Of a DNA stretch of 28,081 bases, positions 8,333 to 16,451 are shown one piece after another. The stretch covers positions 1-28,081 of the forward strand of contig JBLHWU010000064.1 of the NCBI GenBank assembly GCA_047629355.1, in the 5' to 3' direction. Position 1 is the stretch's first letter. Each line of letters begins with the position of its first letter. Below the pieces are notes generated by a model. That model was not told where the DNA came from. It ran no database searches and saw only the letters and a program-made list of their open reading frames with translations. Position numbers and translations under genes: made by a program. This stretch comes from CAYUNA01 sp047629355 (GTDB lineage: Bacteria > Bacteroidota > Bacteroidia > Chitinophagales > Saprospiraceae).

Positions 8333-8580
8333 TTAAGGGGCAGTTTCTGGTTGCAAACCAGAAACTGCCCCTTAAGAATAGAGTGCGCCTCGCCTGCGGC
8401 GAGGCGGGGTTTAATGTCGTCAACTTAAGGATTCGATGCCCGACAGGTAGCGGATACTTTCAGAGTATCTGCTACCTTTTGCTTGATTTTTATGTAGCAG
8501 ATACCCTGGAGGTATTCGCTACATTCGCTTAAGTTGACGACATTAGAGGCGGGGTTATTGAGGAATAAAAGCGGTTTGTC
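8333..8580. repeat. Composite palindromic repeat, copy b (interrupted)
   Basis: A perfect 20-bp stem 8333-8352/8356-8375 (foot TTAAGGGG, loop GCA) is followed by the GC palindrome GCCTCGCC-TGC-GGCGAGGC (8387-8405). The 134-bp MITE-like element interrupts the repeat inside this palindrome's right side. The repeat resumes at 8546 with TTATTGAGGAATAAAAGCGG, the left half of another foot hairpin whose right half is missing. It lies between convergent genes. Confidence 0.7.
8412..8545. mobile_element. 134-bp MITE-like element with 11-bp target duplication
   Basis: It begins TAATGTCGTCAACTTAAG (8412-8429) and ends with its exact reverse complement (8528-8545), an 18-bp perfect terminal inverted repeat. 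Both ends are flanked by the direct repeat GAGGCGGGGTT (8401-8411 and 8546-8556). Inside are two hairpins, 8446-8476 and 8493-8523, built from four alternating-orientation copies of a GTAGCRGATAC motif. It encodes no protein, so it would need a transposase in trans. Removing the element and one flank restores a continuous composite repeat like copy c, which is direct evidence for insertion. Confidence 0.85.
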
Positions 8581-8643
8581 AAGATACATGATTTTTTTTT
8601 TACAGGCTACTATGGTATTTAAAAAAGGTTTCTGAGCGTATTT

Positions 8644-11031
8644 CTATTTCCCAATAATCTCAAATTCCCTCACCAACCGATTCCCTTTCTCATCCACCAA
8701 AGTCAACTGATGCACTCCCGCTTCTGGCGCCAATTCAATTTGATGAAACGTCTTCGTTTCCCCTAAATATTCATTATTCAAATGCCAAAAAATAATCATT
8801 TCGGGGTTCCGATGTGCTACTTTAAAAACAGTTCGACTCAACTTTCCGTCCAATTCTTTGGGTATAAAAATCTTCGTCCTATGCTGCGGGTAAATTAACT
8901 GCATCGGTGATTTTGCTGCTGAAATATCTGATTGGCAACCTTCTCGAAATGGCGGTAAGGACCGATATTCTGGATGTTTTGATTTATAATAATATTCTTC
9001 CATGGGTGGCAGCACAAACCACGCTTTGTGGCGCATATTCAGCGGTGTTTCGCAAGCATTGTTGACTTGTACATCTTCGTCCTTATCTAAATGTAACAAT
9101 TGATGAAACGGGCAATTTCGTGCATTCTGCCCACCAAAAGTTGCCAAAATGGTGTCTTTTGGACAAATTTCTAAAGCCTGATATCCTGAATGTCTGCAAA
9201 CGACGACTTCCTGCATTTCATCCAAGGGCGGCAAAAACCACTCCCCATTCGGTAATAAATCTAGTACATTAAATAAGACTGGTGCAGCCGCTTTGATACC
9301 CACTAAACCAGGGCGACCTTCTCCATCCGCATTACCCGCCCAGATACCAACCGCGTATTTTGATGTCACGCCAACTGCCCATGCATCTCGAAAACCAAAG
9401 CTGGTTCCCGTCTTCCAAGCCACATTTTGACTGGAATTAAATTGCTGCCATTCGCCTTGTGAATTGGGGCGTTCTAAGTTTTGAATGGCATCAAAAGTTT
9501 GGTAAATCGCAGCGGCAGAGAGTAGGGGAGGTTCCTTCACTTTATTTGTCATTCCGACCGAAGTGGAGGAATCTGACGTGTATTTATAATTCAACGCCCT
9601 AAAATCATCCACCAAATACTCCCCATTATTCTCGTGAAAATGATTCAATGTCCGCGCCATGCCCGCATACGCATTGACAATTTCCCAAAGCGAAGATTCC
9701 GCGCCACCGACAATCAGCGGCAAGCCATACCAATCTGCAGGTTTGTCAATCGAATAAAATCCCAATTGTTGCAAATTAAAATGAAATTTTTCCAATCCAT
9801 ACCGCGCCAACATCCGCACCAACGGTACATTCAAAGAACGAATCACTGCTTTTTGCGCAGGCACCATGCCATCGTAGGTCTCATTATAATTTTCGGGACG
9901 GTAGCTGCCCAAATTGGTCGGCACATCAGGAATCAAACTATTCGGCAAGACCGTACCATCATCCAACATGTGCGCGAGCAAAATTGGTTTCAAAATACTT
10001 CCCGTGCTGCGTGGTGCTTTGATAATATCGACTTCCTCACTATGTTCACGCCCTGTACCCAGGATATTGCCAACATAAGCAACGACATTTCCCGTTTCGA
10101 TTTCAACAACCAAACCTGCCAGATTGTGAATGTCATTACTTTTTAAAATCCGGTTGTGTCGCTGTAAAATAGTCGTCACCCGCTGCTGCAATTTTTTATC
10201 AATTGTGGTTTGCATTCGAGTAATTTTTCCTTTTACTCCTTTGAAGTTTTCTGAATATACTTTATCTAGTAAATGCGGAGCAAGACGCGGTAATCTGTGT
10301 GGTTTTTCTGGCAGTTTTTCTTGCAAAGCCAATTCATAAGTTGTTTCATCAATCGCGTCTTTTTCTAACAATCGTTTTAATAATCTATTGCGTTTTGCGC
10401 GCAAAGCATCTCGATTTCGTCCCGGATGAATCAAGGCAGGGGCGTTTGGCAAAACTGCTAAAGTTGCTGCTTCTGACCATGACAATGCCTCAGGGTTTTT
10501 TCTAAAATATCGCCAAGAGGCCGCATCCAAACCCACTACATTTCCTCCAAACGGTGCATTTGAGGTATAAAATGCCAAGATTTCTTTTTTAGAATAGCCC
10601 AGCTCCAATCGTGTGGACAAAATCATTTCTTTTATCTTTTGAAAAATGTCCCGCGACTGTGTGTTTTGCGCCATTCGAATGACTTGCATTGACAAGGTAC
10701 TTCCACCGCTGACGATGCGTTTGTGTTTAAAGTTTTGCTGCATTGCTCGACCAATTCCCACAGGGTCAATGCCTAAATGATTGTAAAATCGGCGGTCTTC
10801 AAATTCAATAATCGCTGCTGCAAATTTATCTGGAACTGCCGTCTGATGTGGGAATCGCCATTGTCCATCTGCTGCAATGCGTGCACCAAGCAAGTTTCCT
10901 TTTTGGTCTTCCAAAACCATACACGTTGGCATTTGAAAGAGGGGTTTCGGTAAGGAGAACCAATAGAATAATAGTAGTAAAAAGCTGATTGCTAATATTT
11001 TACGAGGATGATTCTTGATGGTTTTTAACAT
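8644..11031 (-). CDS. pbpC: Penicillin-binding protein 1C
   Basis: A 795-residue inner-membrane bifunctional peptidoglycan synthase. There is one N-terminal membrane anchor (about residues 12-27). The GT51 transglycosylase domain shows EDRRFYNHLG (78-87, catalytic Glu78) and GGSTLSMQ (109-116). The transpeptidase domain shows the active-site SILK (Ser345), SLN (399-401) and KTG (540-542). The C-terminal beta domain typical of PBP1C follows (about 705-795, starting near PQHRTKIFIP). The family polymerises and cross-links lipid II-derived strands; PBP1C is usually accessory, and in many bacteria its gene follows an alpha-2-macroglobulin gene, which is not seen here. Residues about 485-497 (TSDSSTSVGMTNK) are encoded by a dispersed DNA repeat inserted in frame before the SAAAIYQTFD helix. 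All catalytic motifs remain, so the protein is probably functional. ATG start at 11031. Confidence 0.93.
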   Translation of the reverse strand: MLKTIKNHPRKILAISFLLLLFYWFSLPKPLFQMPTCMVLEDQKGNLLGARIAADGQWRFPHQTAVPDKFAAAIIEFEDRRFYNHLGIDPVGIGRAMQQNFKHKRIVSGGSTLSMQVIRMAQNTQSRDIFQKIKEMILSTRLELGYSKKEILAFYTSNAPFGGNVVGLDAASWRYFRKNPEALSWSEAATLAVLPNAPALIHPGRNRDALRAKRNRLLKRLLEKDAIDETTYELALQEKLPEKPHRLPRLAPHLLDKVYSENFKGVKGKITRMQTTIDKKLQQRVTTILQRHNRILKSNDIHNLAGLVVEIETGNVVAYVGNILGTGREHSEEVDIIKAPRSTGSILKPILLAHMLDDGTVLPNSLIPDVPTNLGSYRPENYNETYDGMVPAQKAVIRSLNVPLVRMLARYGLEKFHFNLQQLGFYSIDKPADWYGLPLIVGGAESSLWEIVNAYAGMARTLNHFHENNGEYLVDDFRALNYKYTSDSSTSVGMTNKVKEPPLLSAAAIYQTFDAIQNLERPNSQGEWQQFNSSQNVAWKTGTSFGFRDAWAVGVTSKYAVGIWAGNADGEGRPGLVGIKAAAPVLFNVLDLLPNGEWFLPPLDEMQEVVVCRHSGYQALEICPKDTILATFGGQNARNCPFHQLLHLDKDEDVQVNNACETPLNMRHKAWFVLPPMEEYYYKSKHPEYRSLPPFREGCQSDISAAKSPMQLIYPQHRTKIFIPKELDGKLSRTVFKVAHRNPEMIIFWHLNNEYLGETKTFHQIELAPEAGVHQLTLVDEKGNRLVREFEIIGK
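9545..9577 (-). repeat. TGTCATTCCGACC-type repeat inside pbpC
   Basis: These bases read TTTGTCATTCCGACCGAAGT followed by GGAGGAATCTGA. They match the intergenic repeat arm at 5112-5136 over most of their length. In pbpC they encode residues about 485-496 without breaking the frame. Confidence 0.8.
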
Positions 11032-11074
11032 GAAGTGGCGGTTTAGAAATGAAGCGGTTTTCGTAAAGCTTTTA

Positions 11075-11300
11075 CTTACTTTCGAAAGTATTGCTTACTA
11101 CGTTGTAAAGGCAGGTTGATTTAAATTTGAGAAGTGAGAAAATCGTAAGATTTTCGAGCTTCGAAAAATATAGTGCGCGTTGCCGCAGGCAACGCGGGAG
11201 GGATTATTGAGGATGAAAAATCATTTTTGCAAATCATTTTTCATCCTCAAACTCCTCTTGTTTAAATTCAAATAAACTTTCGTTACAAAGTATTTAATAT
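11075..11300 (+). repeat. Composite palindromic repeat, copy c
   Basis: The most complete copy. In order: a degenerate TTACTNNGTTGTAAAG end, module GAAAATCGTAAGATTTTC (11140-11157), GC palindrome GCGTTGCC-GCA-GGCAACGC (11177-11195), and a 20-bp hairpin 11207-11226/11231-11250 (foot TTGAGG, one mismatch). The right end, TTTCGTTACAAAGTATTTAA, is roughly inverted relative to the left end. It lies directly upstream of pbpC. Confidence 0.7.
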
Positions 11301-11497
11301 CGTGTAAAGTAAGTCTTGTTGCATTTTTTCATGGGGATTTTAAGGGATAAGAACGGTTTGTAAAAACCGTTCTTATCCCTTAAAAAGTACAGTGCGCATT
11401 GCCGCAGGCAATGCGCACTGTATGTTTTGAAGCTCGAAAACCTTACAATTTTCTCGCTTCTCCTATTTAAAACAAAATTACTTTACAGTGTATTTAA
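11293..11497 (-). repeat. Composite palindromic repeat, copy d
   Basis: Opposite in orientation to copy c and abutting it. The left end TTTAATATCGTGTAAAGTAA and right end TTACTTTACAGTGTATTTAA are inverted relatives. Inside are a perfect 20-bp stem (11340-11359/11364-11383), a 16-bp perfect GC-containing palindrome (11388-11403/11407-11422, loop GCA) and the module GAAGCTCGAAAACC...ATTTTCTCGCTTC. Confidence 0.7.
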
Positions 11498-11764
11498 ACT
11501 GACCTCCAATAAATCAACTTTTTTTGGATTCAAGGCAAATTACGAGGAGTTTTGAATTTTAAAAAAGGGCAAGCGATAATTTGTAGGAGGTGAACTATTA
11601 TTTGTAATTCAAAAAGATTGTAAATAGGTGTATTTTGAAATACATCGCTGATGGCATTCTTTTTCCATATGCGGTGGACTATATTTTTGATAAAGAAGAG
11701 CGGCAGCAGTAGGACAAAATCACGAATCCATTTCAGAATTTAGAACTATTTTTTTTAAAAAAGA
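11498..11764. other. Intergenic, no supported gene
   Basis: AT-rich sequence downstream of the FtsX-type permease gene. A short plus-strand frame ending at about 11712 reads like protein (KYIADGILFPYAVDYIFDKE) but has no start and no recognisable family, so it is at most a remnant. No terminator hairpin with a T-run is obvious for the permease gene. Confidence 0.3.
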
Positions 11765-12982
11765 CTACTCCTCCTGAATCATTGCCGGAATCTGACTCGC
11801 CTTCATTGCTGACGGCAACGACGCCAATAATCCAATAACCAATACCGTTGTACCAACTTTTAAAAAATCGAAAAATCGAATTTCCATCGGATAAGTATCG
11901 ACGACAAAACCGTCTGGAATAGTGACAATGCCCACCGTTTTTTGCAAAATATAAACAATGACAGCGAGTGCAAAACCACTTAAAATGCCGATTATGCAAA
12001 GAAACATGCCTTGATTTAAAAAGATATTTCGAATGGTCGTATCGCGTGCACCCATTGATTTTAAAATAGCAATGTCATGCTTTTTCTCCAAAACCATCAT
12101 CCATAAGGCACCAATTAAGTTGAAGGCAATGATGATAATCATAAAAGTAAACAGCGCAAAAAATAGCCATTTCTCCATATTCATCAACTTCAAAAATCCC
12201 TCTTCTTGCTGATAACTGTCTTTGACGTCGAATTGTGCACCGACCAAATCTTCGATTGCAGCTTGTGTCTTTTTCGCATCGACAGAGGCATTGATTCGTA
12301 TTTCTAAAGCACTGATTTCTCCTTTTTTATAGCCCAATAATTGCTGTGTAAATGTCAATGGGGTCAAAATATATTTGCTGTCAAAATCTTGCTGAATTTT
12401 AAAAATACCGCTCGGTCGCGCGAATAATTTCCGAAAAGGACTACTCATTTTCGATGGATTCTTTTTCGCCATAAAAATCGCCAATTCTTCAAAATCATCT
12501 TGCACATTAATACCTAAACGATTGGCAATTGTTTGACCCGCTACTGCAAACGCAACGTTCTTTTTTTCTAATAAAAACTCACCCTCAATAATTGTCGAAT
12601 CAATGTCACTGACTTTTTTATACGCCCTATCTACGCCTTTAACAACGCCAAAAAGCTGCGTTTCTTGATATTCAAAAAAGGCGACTTCTTCTAAAGTTTT
12701 GGCAACGATGTCCACGCCTTGTAATGCCTCTAAATCTGCAATTTTGGTAGAATCCATGGTAAAGACTTTCCCCTCCATTGGCGTTACCTTTATATCAGGA
12801 TTGAAATTGTTGAATAAGGAGGTCAGTAAGTCTTCAAAACCATTGAAAACTGATAACACAATCACCAAGGCTGCCGTCCCAATCGTCACGCCAAACACAG
12901 AGATTCCCGTGATGATGTTAATGGCGTTGGTACTTTTTTTAGCGAATAAATATCGCTTGGCTATTTTTAATGGAAAGTTCAA
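11765..12982 (-). CDS. FtsX-family permease, LolC/LolE-like
   Basis: A 405-residue inner-membrane protein with the MacB/FtsX layout: a cytoplasmic N-terminal stretch (IAKRYLFAKKSTNAINIIT), membrane helix 1 (about 22-46), a large periplasmic domain (about 50-268), then three helices (about 270-296, 330-350 and 372-396). The segment EKKHDIAILKSMGARDTTI is the conserved cytoplasmic coupling loop of the family. LolC/E with the ATPase LolD extracts lipoproteins from the inner membrane for outer-membrane delivery, the best fit for this length and topology. No LolD ATPase gene is adjacent, so it must be encoded elsewhere; Bacteroidota often use a single such permease. The start is TTG at 12982: an in-frame stop lies a few codons upstream and the N-terminus matches the family there. 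Confidence 0.85.
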   Translation of the reverse strand: MNFPLKIAKRYLFAKKSTNAINIITGISVFGVTIGTAALVIVLSVFNGFEDLLTSLFNNFNPDIKVTPMEGKVFTMDSTKIADLEALQGVDIVAKTLEEVAFFEYQETQLFGVVKGVDRAYKKVSDIDSTIIEGEFLLEKKNVAFAVAGQTIANRLGINVQDDFEELAIFMAKKNPSKMSSPFRKLFARPSGIFKIQQDFDSKYILTPLTFTQQLLGYKKGEISALEIRINASVDAKKTQAAIEDLVGAQFDVKDSYQQEEGFLKLMNMEKWLFFALFTFMIIIIAFNLIGALWMMVLEKKHDIAILKSMGARDTTIRNIFLNQGMFLCIIGILSGFALAVIVYILQKTVGIVTIPDGFVVDTYPMEIRFFDFLKVGTTVLVIGLLASLPSAMKASQIPAMIQEE

Positions 12983-13019
12983 ATTTTAAAGAGTTTACGG
13001 CTGCCGATATACGGGTAAC

Positions 13020-13165
13020 CTTTTATGGAGCGAGAAAATCCTAAGATTTTCGAGTTTCAAAAATATAGTGCGCCTCACTCTTGGCGAGGTGGGTAAGGGC
13101 TCTGGAGGGGCAAAAACGGTTTTTGTTTTATAAAAATAGTTGTTTCTGATTTATTCCTCAAACCC
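13020..13165 (+). repeat. Composite palindromic repeat, copy e (degraded)
   Basis: Recognisable modules are GAAAATCCTAAGATTTTCGAG (13025-13045), a decayed GC palindrome (GCGCCTCACTCTTGGCGAGG) and a remnant of the foot hairpin (GGAGGGGCAAAAACGG, with TTCCTCAAA far to the right). Pairing in the large hairpin is mostly lost. It lies upstream of the permease gene. Confidence 0.55.
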
Positions 13166-13176
13166 CATTTGTTAAT

Positions 13177-16113
13177 TTAGTTCTCCATCGCTTCATAAAT
13201 CATACTCTGAATCCTCGGGCGATAATTATTTTTACCCAAAATATTCCGTCCTTTCCAGGTTGGAAACGTACGATTGGATAGAAAAACATAGACCAAATTT
13301 TGGTCGGGATCAGCCCAAGTGCAAATGCCTGTAAAACCCAAATGGCCAAAGGTGCGTTCGGATGCCAATTGCGACATGTTTTGGCTTTTTTTAGGATTTT
13401 TTTCTTTCATGTCAAAACCAATTCCACGCCGTGAACAATCGCTACAACGAGTTGTAAATTGCCGAACAGTTTGCGTTGAAATAATTTGCTCTCCACCATA
13501 ATATCCACCATTCAGCAACATCTGCATAATCACTGCCAGATCCGTCGAAGTCCCAAAAAGTCCCGCATGACCCGCTACGCCATCCAGCATTGCTGCTGCC
13601 ATATCGTGAACGTAACCTTGCACTTTTTGTTGCCGCCAATAACGGTCGTTATCGGTTGGTGGAATCCGCTTCTTATCGAATTTTTCGAGTGGGCGATAGG
13701 TTGTATTTTGTAATCCCAATGGCTTATAAATTGCAGACTGTAGATAGTCTTCGATGGGCATTTCCGTTACCTTCTCAACAATTTTTGCAGTCATAATAAA
13801 ACCTAAATCACTGTACACATACTTTCGCTGACTGCGCAAGGGCGAGTTTACAATTTTATACCAAATCGAATCTTGATAATCGTTTTTTAACCATAAATTA
13901 TTGGCAACTTGGATTGAAAAATCTGCACTTCTTTCCTTCCGATAATACTTGTACATCGGCTTCTCTTTTGCCGTTACTGTTTCTTCAAAAAATGGGATCC
14001 ATGCACCCAATTGTGCGTGGTGTGACATCATATCGAGGAGCGTTAAATTGCCCTTGTTGGTCGTGTCCAACTCTGGAATGTAAGTTTTAATCGGCGCCAT
14101 CAAATCGAGTTTGCCTTCATCCACCAATTTCATCACAGCAACAGTCGAAGCCGCAATTTTTGTAACCGAAGCCAAGTCAAAAATATCATCTTTTTGGGTC
14201 TTTGCGCCTTTTTTATAATCATGTTTTCCGAATGCTTCGTGATAGATAATTTTGTTATCCTTTGCTACCAAAACCACGCCGCCGGGTGCCGCCAGACTAT
14301 CTACAACTTTTTTCGTCAAACCTGCAATCATCGCTAGAGAATCGGTACTCAAACCCACTTCTTCTGGCATTCCAAAGCCTATACGCATTAAGTCTTTTGT
14401 TTTCAAACCTGTGCCAAATTTGCTTTTTAATGAAGCGGTCACGGGCAATCTTCCATCCATTGAAAATGCGCCAAATAATCCTTGCGCAGCTAAATCTTCA
14501 ACAATATTACCAGGTTCGTAGCCGATTAAAATGTTGTCAATGGCATCAAAATATTTTAAAGAATAGGGGTTGCCAAAAACGACTAAAATTACTTCCGTTT
14601 GCCGATTCAAAACATTGATAAAATCAATTGCGCTTTGGTGTAAGCCAAAGTTTTTATTCGCGCCTTGTACCATTCCATGCAAGCTAATGATTACTTGATC
14701 GTAATTCTTTAACTTCTTCAAATAGCTTTCTTGCGTCGCTGTGGATAGCTGTTTATCCGTTTGCCAAGAGGGAATAGTCTTGTATAAATTCAGTATTTTT
14801 TGAAATTCAGGTTTAAACTGTGTCCCAATTGCCAAAGCGGCAATACTCGTTGTCGAAATGTCTTTTAATGGAATAATTTCATCTTTATTTCGAACGACAG
14901 TCAGCGCATTTTTTATTAATCTTCGCTTTAAAGCATAGGCCTTTTTTGTATTCAAATCTCCTCTTAAATTAGTGGGGTCAACCTGCTGCAACGTCGTCAA
15001 TCCCAACCGATATTTATACCTTAAATTCTTTTTGACACTTTCATCAAATTCAACTTTATCAATCTTACCATCGCGTAAAAAAGCCTTGATTTGCTTAAAA
15101 GCTGCACCGACATCTTGCGGTAACAATAATACATCATTACCCGCTGCAATCGCACGTGCTTCGACTTCTCCATTGCCGTAATGTTTGGTCACGCCTTGCA
15201 TTCCCAGTCCATCCGTAATGACTAAGCCATCGTAATTTAAGTCTTTTTTTAGTAAATCTGTCACCGCTTTTCGCGAAAGCGTCATTGGAAAATTCTTCGT
15301 CGCATCAATTTCTGGAATCGCTAAATGCGCGACCATCACCGACCCAATTCCTTGGTCAAATAAGACCTTAAACGGAAATATTTCGATGCTATCCAACCGA
15401 TTTCTATCATGCGTAATCACCGGCAAATCATAATGAGAATCAACATTGGTATCGCCATGCCCCGGAAAATGTTTCGCGCAAGCCAGCACATCGTGGTCTT
15501 CCATGCCTTTCGCGTACATGTAACATTTCGCCGCCACATTATAGCGGTCTTCGCCGAAGGAACGGTAATTAATCACAGGGTTGTTCGCATTATTATTCAC
15601 ATCCGCGACTGGTCCAAAATTGACATGAACGCCCAATCTTCGACACTGTCGTGCAATCTCTTTACCCATATCGTAAAGTAACCGATTGTCTTGAATCGCC
15701 CCCAAAGTCAGCATATTTGGAAAACTAATTGTCGATTGTTTTAACCGCATGCCCAAACCCCATTCTGCATCCATCGAAATGATGAGTGGAATCTTCGATA
15801 ATTGTTGAAATTCGTTATTGAGTTGTGCTTGTTTTTCGGGTGTTCCTTGAAAAAAGGTAAGTCCACCGACGTGGTAGTCTGTAATGAGTCTTTTGACTTT
15901 TTTTGCATGCTCAGGACCTTTATCAGAGTGGGCGCGAATCCACATGAGTTGCCCGATTTTTTCGTCAAGTGTGAGTGTGTCGAAAGTCGTTTCGACCCAA
16001 GTATTTTCTTTTTCTAACGCTTTGTTAATTGGAGTAGAGGTTGCTTTTTGAAAATTTAAATTCAAAAAAGTAAACAGCAAAATAAGGGGGAACGTATAGA
16101 TCGTTTTTTTCAC
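13177..16113 (-). CDS. GH3 beta-N-acetylhexosaminidase/serine hydrolase fusion
   Basis: A 978-residue exported enzyme with two catalytic parts. Residues 1-26 are a signal peptide. Residues about 40-375 are a NagZ-type GH3 domain with KHFPGHGDTNVDSH (214-227), which carries the Asp/His general acid-base pair, and the nucleophile in ITDGLGM (Asp301). Residues about 380-580 form the second GH3 domain. Residues about 585-975 are a class C beta-lactamase-like serine hydrolase with SVTK (Ser649, Lys652), YSD (767-769) and HLG near 933. The first part would release N-acetylglucosamine from muropeptides; the second may be a peptidase or esterase on related substrates. This fusion is known in Bacteroidota, and the two activities fit periplasmic or outer-membrane peptidoglycan turnover. 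The start is GTG at 16113, set by the signal peptide. Confidence 0.9.
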   Translation of the reverse strand: MKKTIYTFPLILLFTFLNLNFQKATSTPINKALEKENTWVETTFDTLTLDEKIGQLMWIRAHSDKGPEHAKKVKRLITDYHVGGLTFFQGTPEKQAQLNNEFQQLSKIPLIISMDAEWGLGMRLKQSTISFPNMLTLGAIQDNRLLYDMGKEIARQCRRLGVHVNFGPVADVNNNANNPVINYRSFGEDRYNVAAKCYMYAKGMEDHDVLACAKHFPGHGDTNVDSHYDLPVITHDRNRLDSIEIFPFKVLFDQGIGSVMVAHLAIPEIDATKNFPMTLSRKAVTDLLKKDLNYDGLVITDGLGMQGVTKHYGNGEVEARAIAAGNDVLLLPQDVGAAFKQIKAFLRDGKIDKVEFDESVKKNLRYKYRLGLTTLQQVDPTNLRGDLNTKKAYALKRRLIKNALTVVRNKDEIIPLKDISTTSIAALAIGTQFKPEFQKILNLYKTIPSWQTDKQLSTATQESYLKKLKNYDQVIISLHGMVQGANKNFGLHQSAIDFINVLNRQTEVILVVFGNPYSLKYFDAIDNILIGYEPGNIVEDLAAQGLFGAFSMDGRLPVTASLKSKFGTGLKTKDLMRIGFGMPEEVGLSTDSLAMIAGLTKKVVDSLAAPGGVVLVAKDNKIIYHEAFGKHDYKKGAKTQKDDIFDLASVTKIAASTVAVMKLVDEGKLDLMAPIKTYIPELDTTNKGNLTLLDMMSHHAQLGAWIPFFEETVTAKEKPMYKYYRKERSADFSIQVANNLWLKNDYQDSIWYKIVNSPLRSQRKYVYSDLGFIMTAKIVEKVTEMPIEDYLQSAIYKPLGLQNTTYRPLEKFDKKRIPPTDNDRYWRQQKVQGYVHDMAAAMLDGVAGHAGLFGTSTDLAVIMQMLLNGGYYGGEQIISTQTVRQFTTRCSDCSRRGIGFDMKEKNPKKSQNMSQLASERTFGHLGFTGICTWADPDQNLVYVFLSNRTFPTWKGRNILGKNNYRPRIQSMIYEAMEN

Positions 16114-16125
16114 AATTTTTGTTTA

Positions 16126-16377
16126 AAAGGTGTTTAATACACTAAAGGTCTTCGCCAAATGAGTAGTTAACAATGAGCAATTATTAAAAACAAAATTTTG
16201 TATTCATCAGATTTTTAAATGTTTACAAGTAATTGTTTCAATAAACACAATGCGCGTTGCCGTAGGCAACGCGGGTAAGGTTCTTAAGGGGTAAAAACGG
16301 TTTGCAAAAACCGTTTTTACCCCTTAAAATTCCCTTGTCAAAATTACCAGAAAACTTACTTTACACGGTATTTAATC
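16126..16377 (+). repeat. Composite palindromic repeat, copy f
   Basis: The left end GTGTTTAATACACTAAAGG (about 16130-16148) is roughly inverted relative to the right end CTTACTTTACACGGTATTTA (about 16354-16373). Inside are the GC palindrome GCGTTGCC-GTA-GGCAACGC (16254-16272) and a perfect 20-bp stem (16284-16303/16308-16327, loop GCAA, foot TTAAGGGG). It fills most of the gap between two minus-strand genes. Confidence 0.7.
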
Positions 16378-16428
16378 GGTCAGGCAAAATTAAGTTATTT
16401 GACTCGTTGGATGGGAGAAAATAGTCAG

Positions 16429-16451
16429 TTTTATTTAATTCGCGTTCCTTA
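16429..16451 (-). repeat. 23-bp repeat abutting a stop codon
   Basis: These 23 bases are the exact reverse complement of 124-146 (core GGAACGCGAATTAAATAA). The repeat begins immediately after the TAG stop of the TMTC-like gene on the minus strand. Confidence 0.7.

Noticed and set aside
11640..11712. Short plus-strand frame reading KYIADGILFPYAVDYIFDKE
   Set aside because: It looks protein-like but has no start codon, is about 30 residues long and matches no family I know; too little to call a gene.
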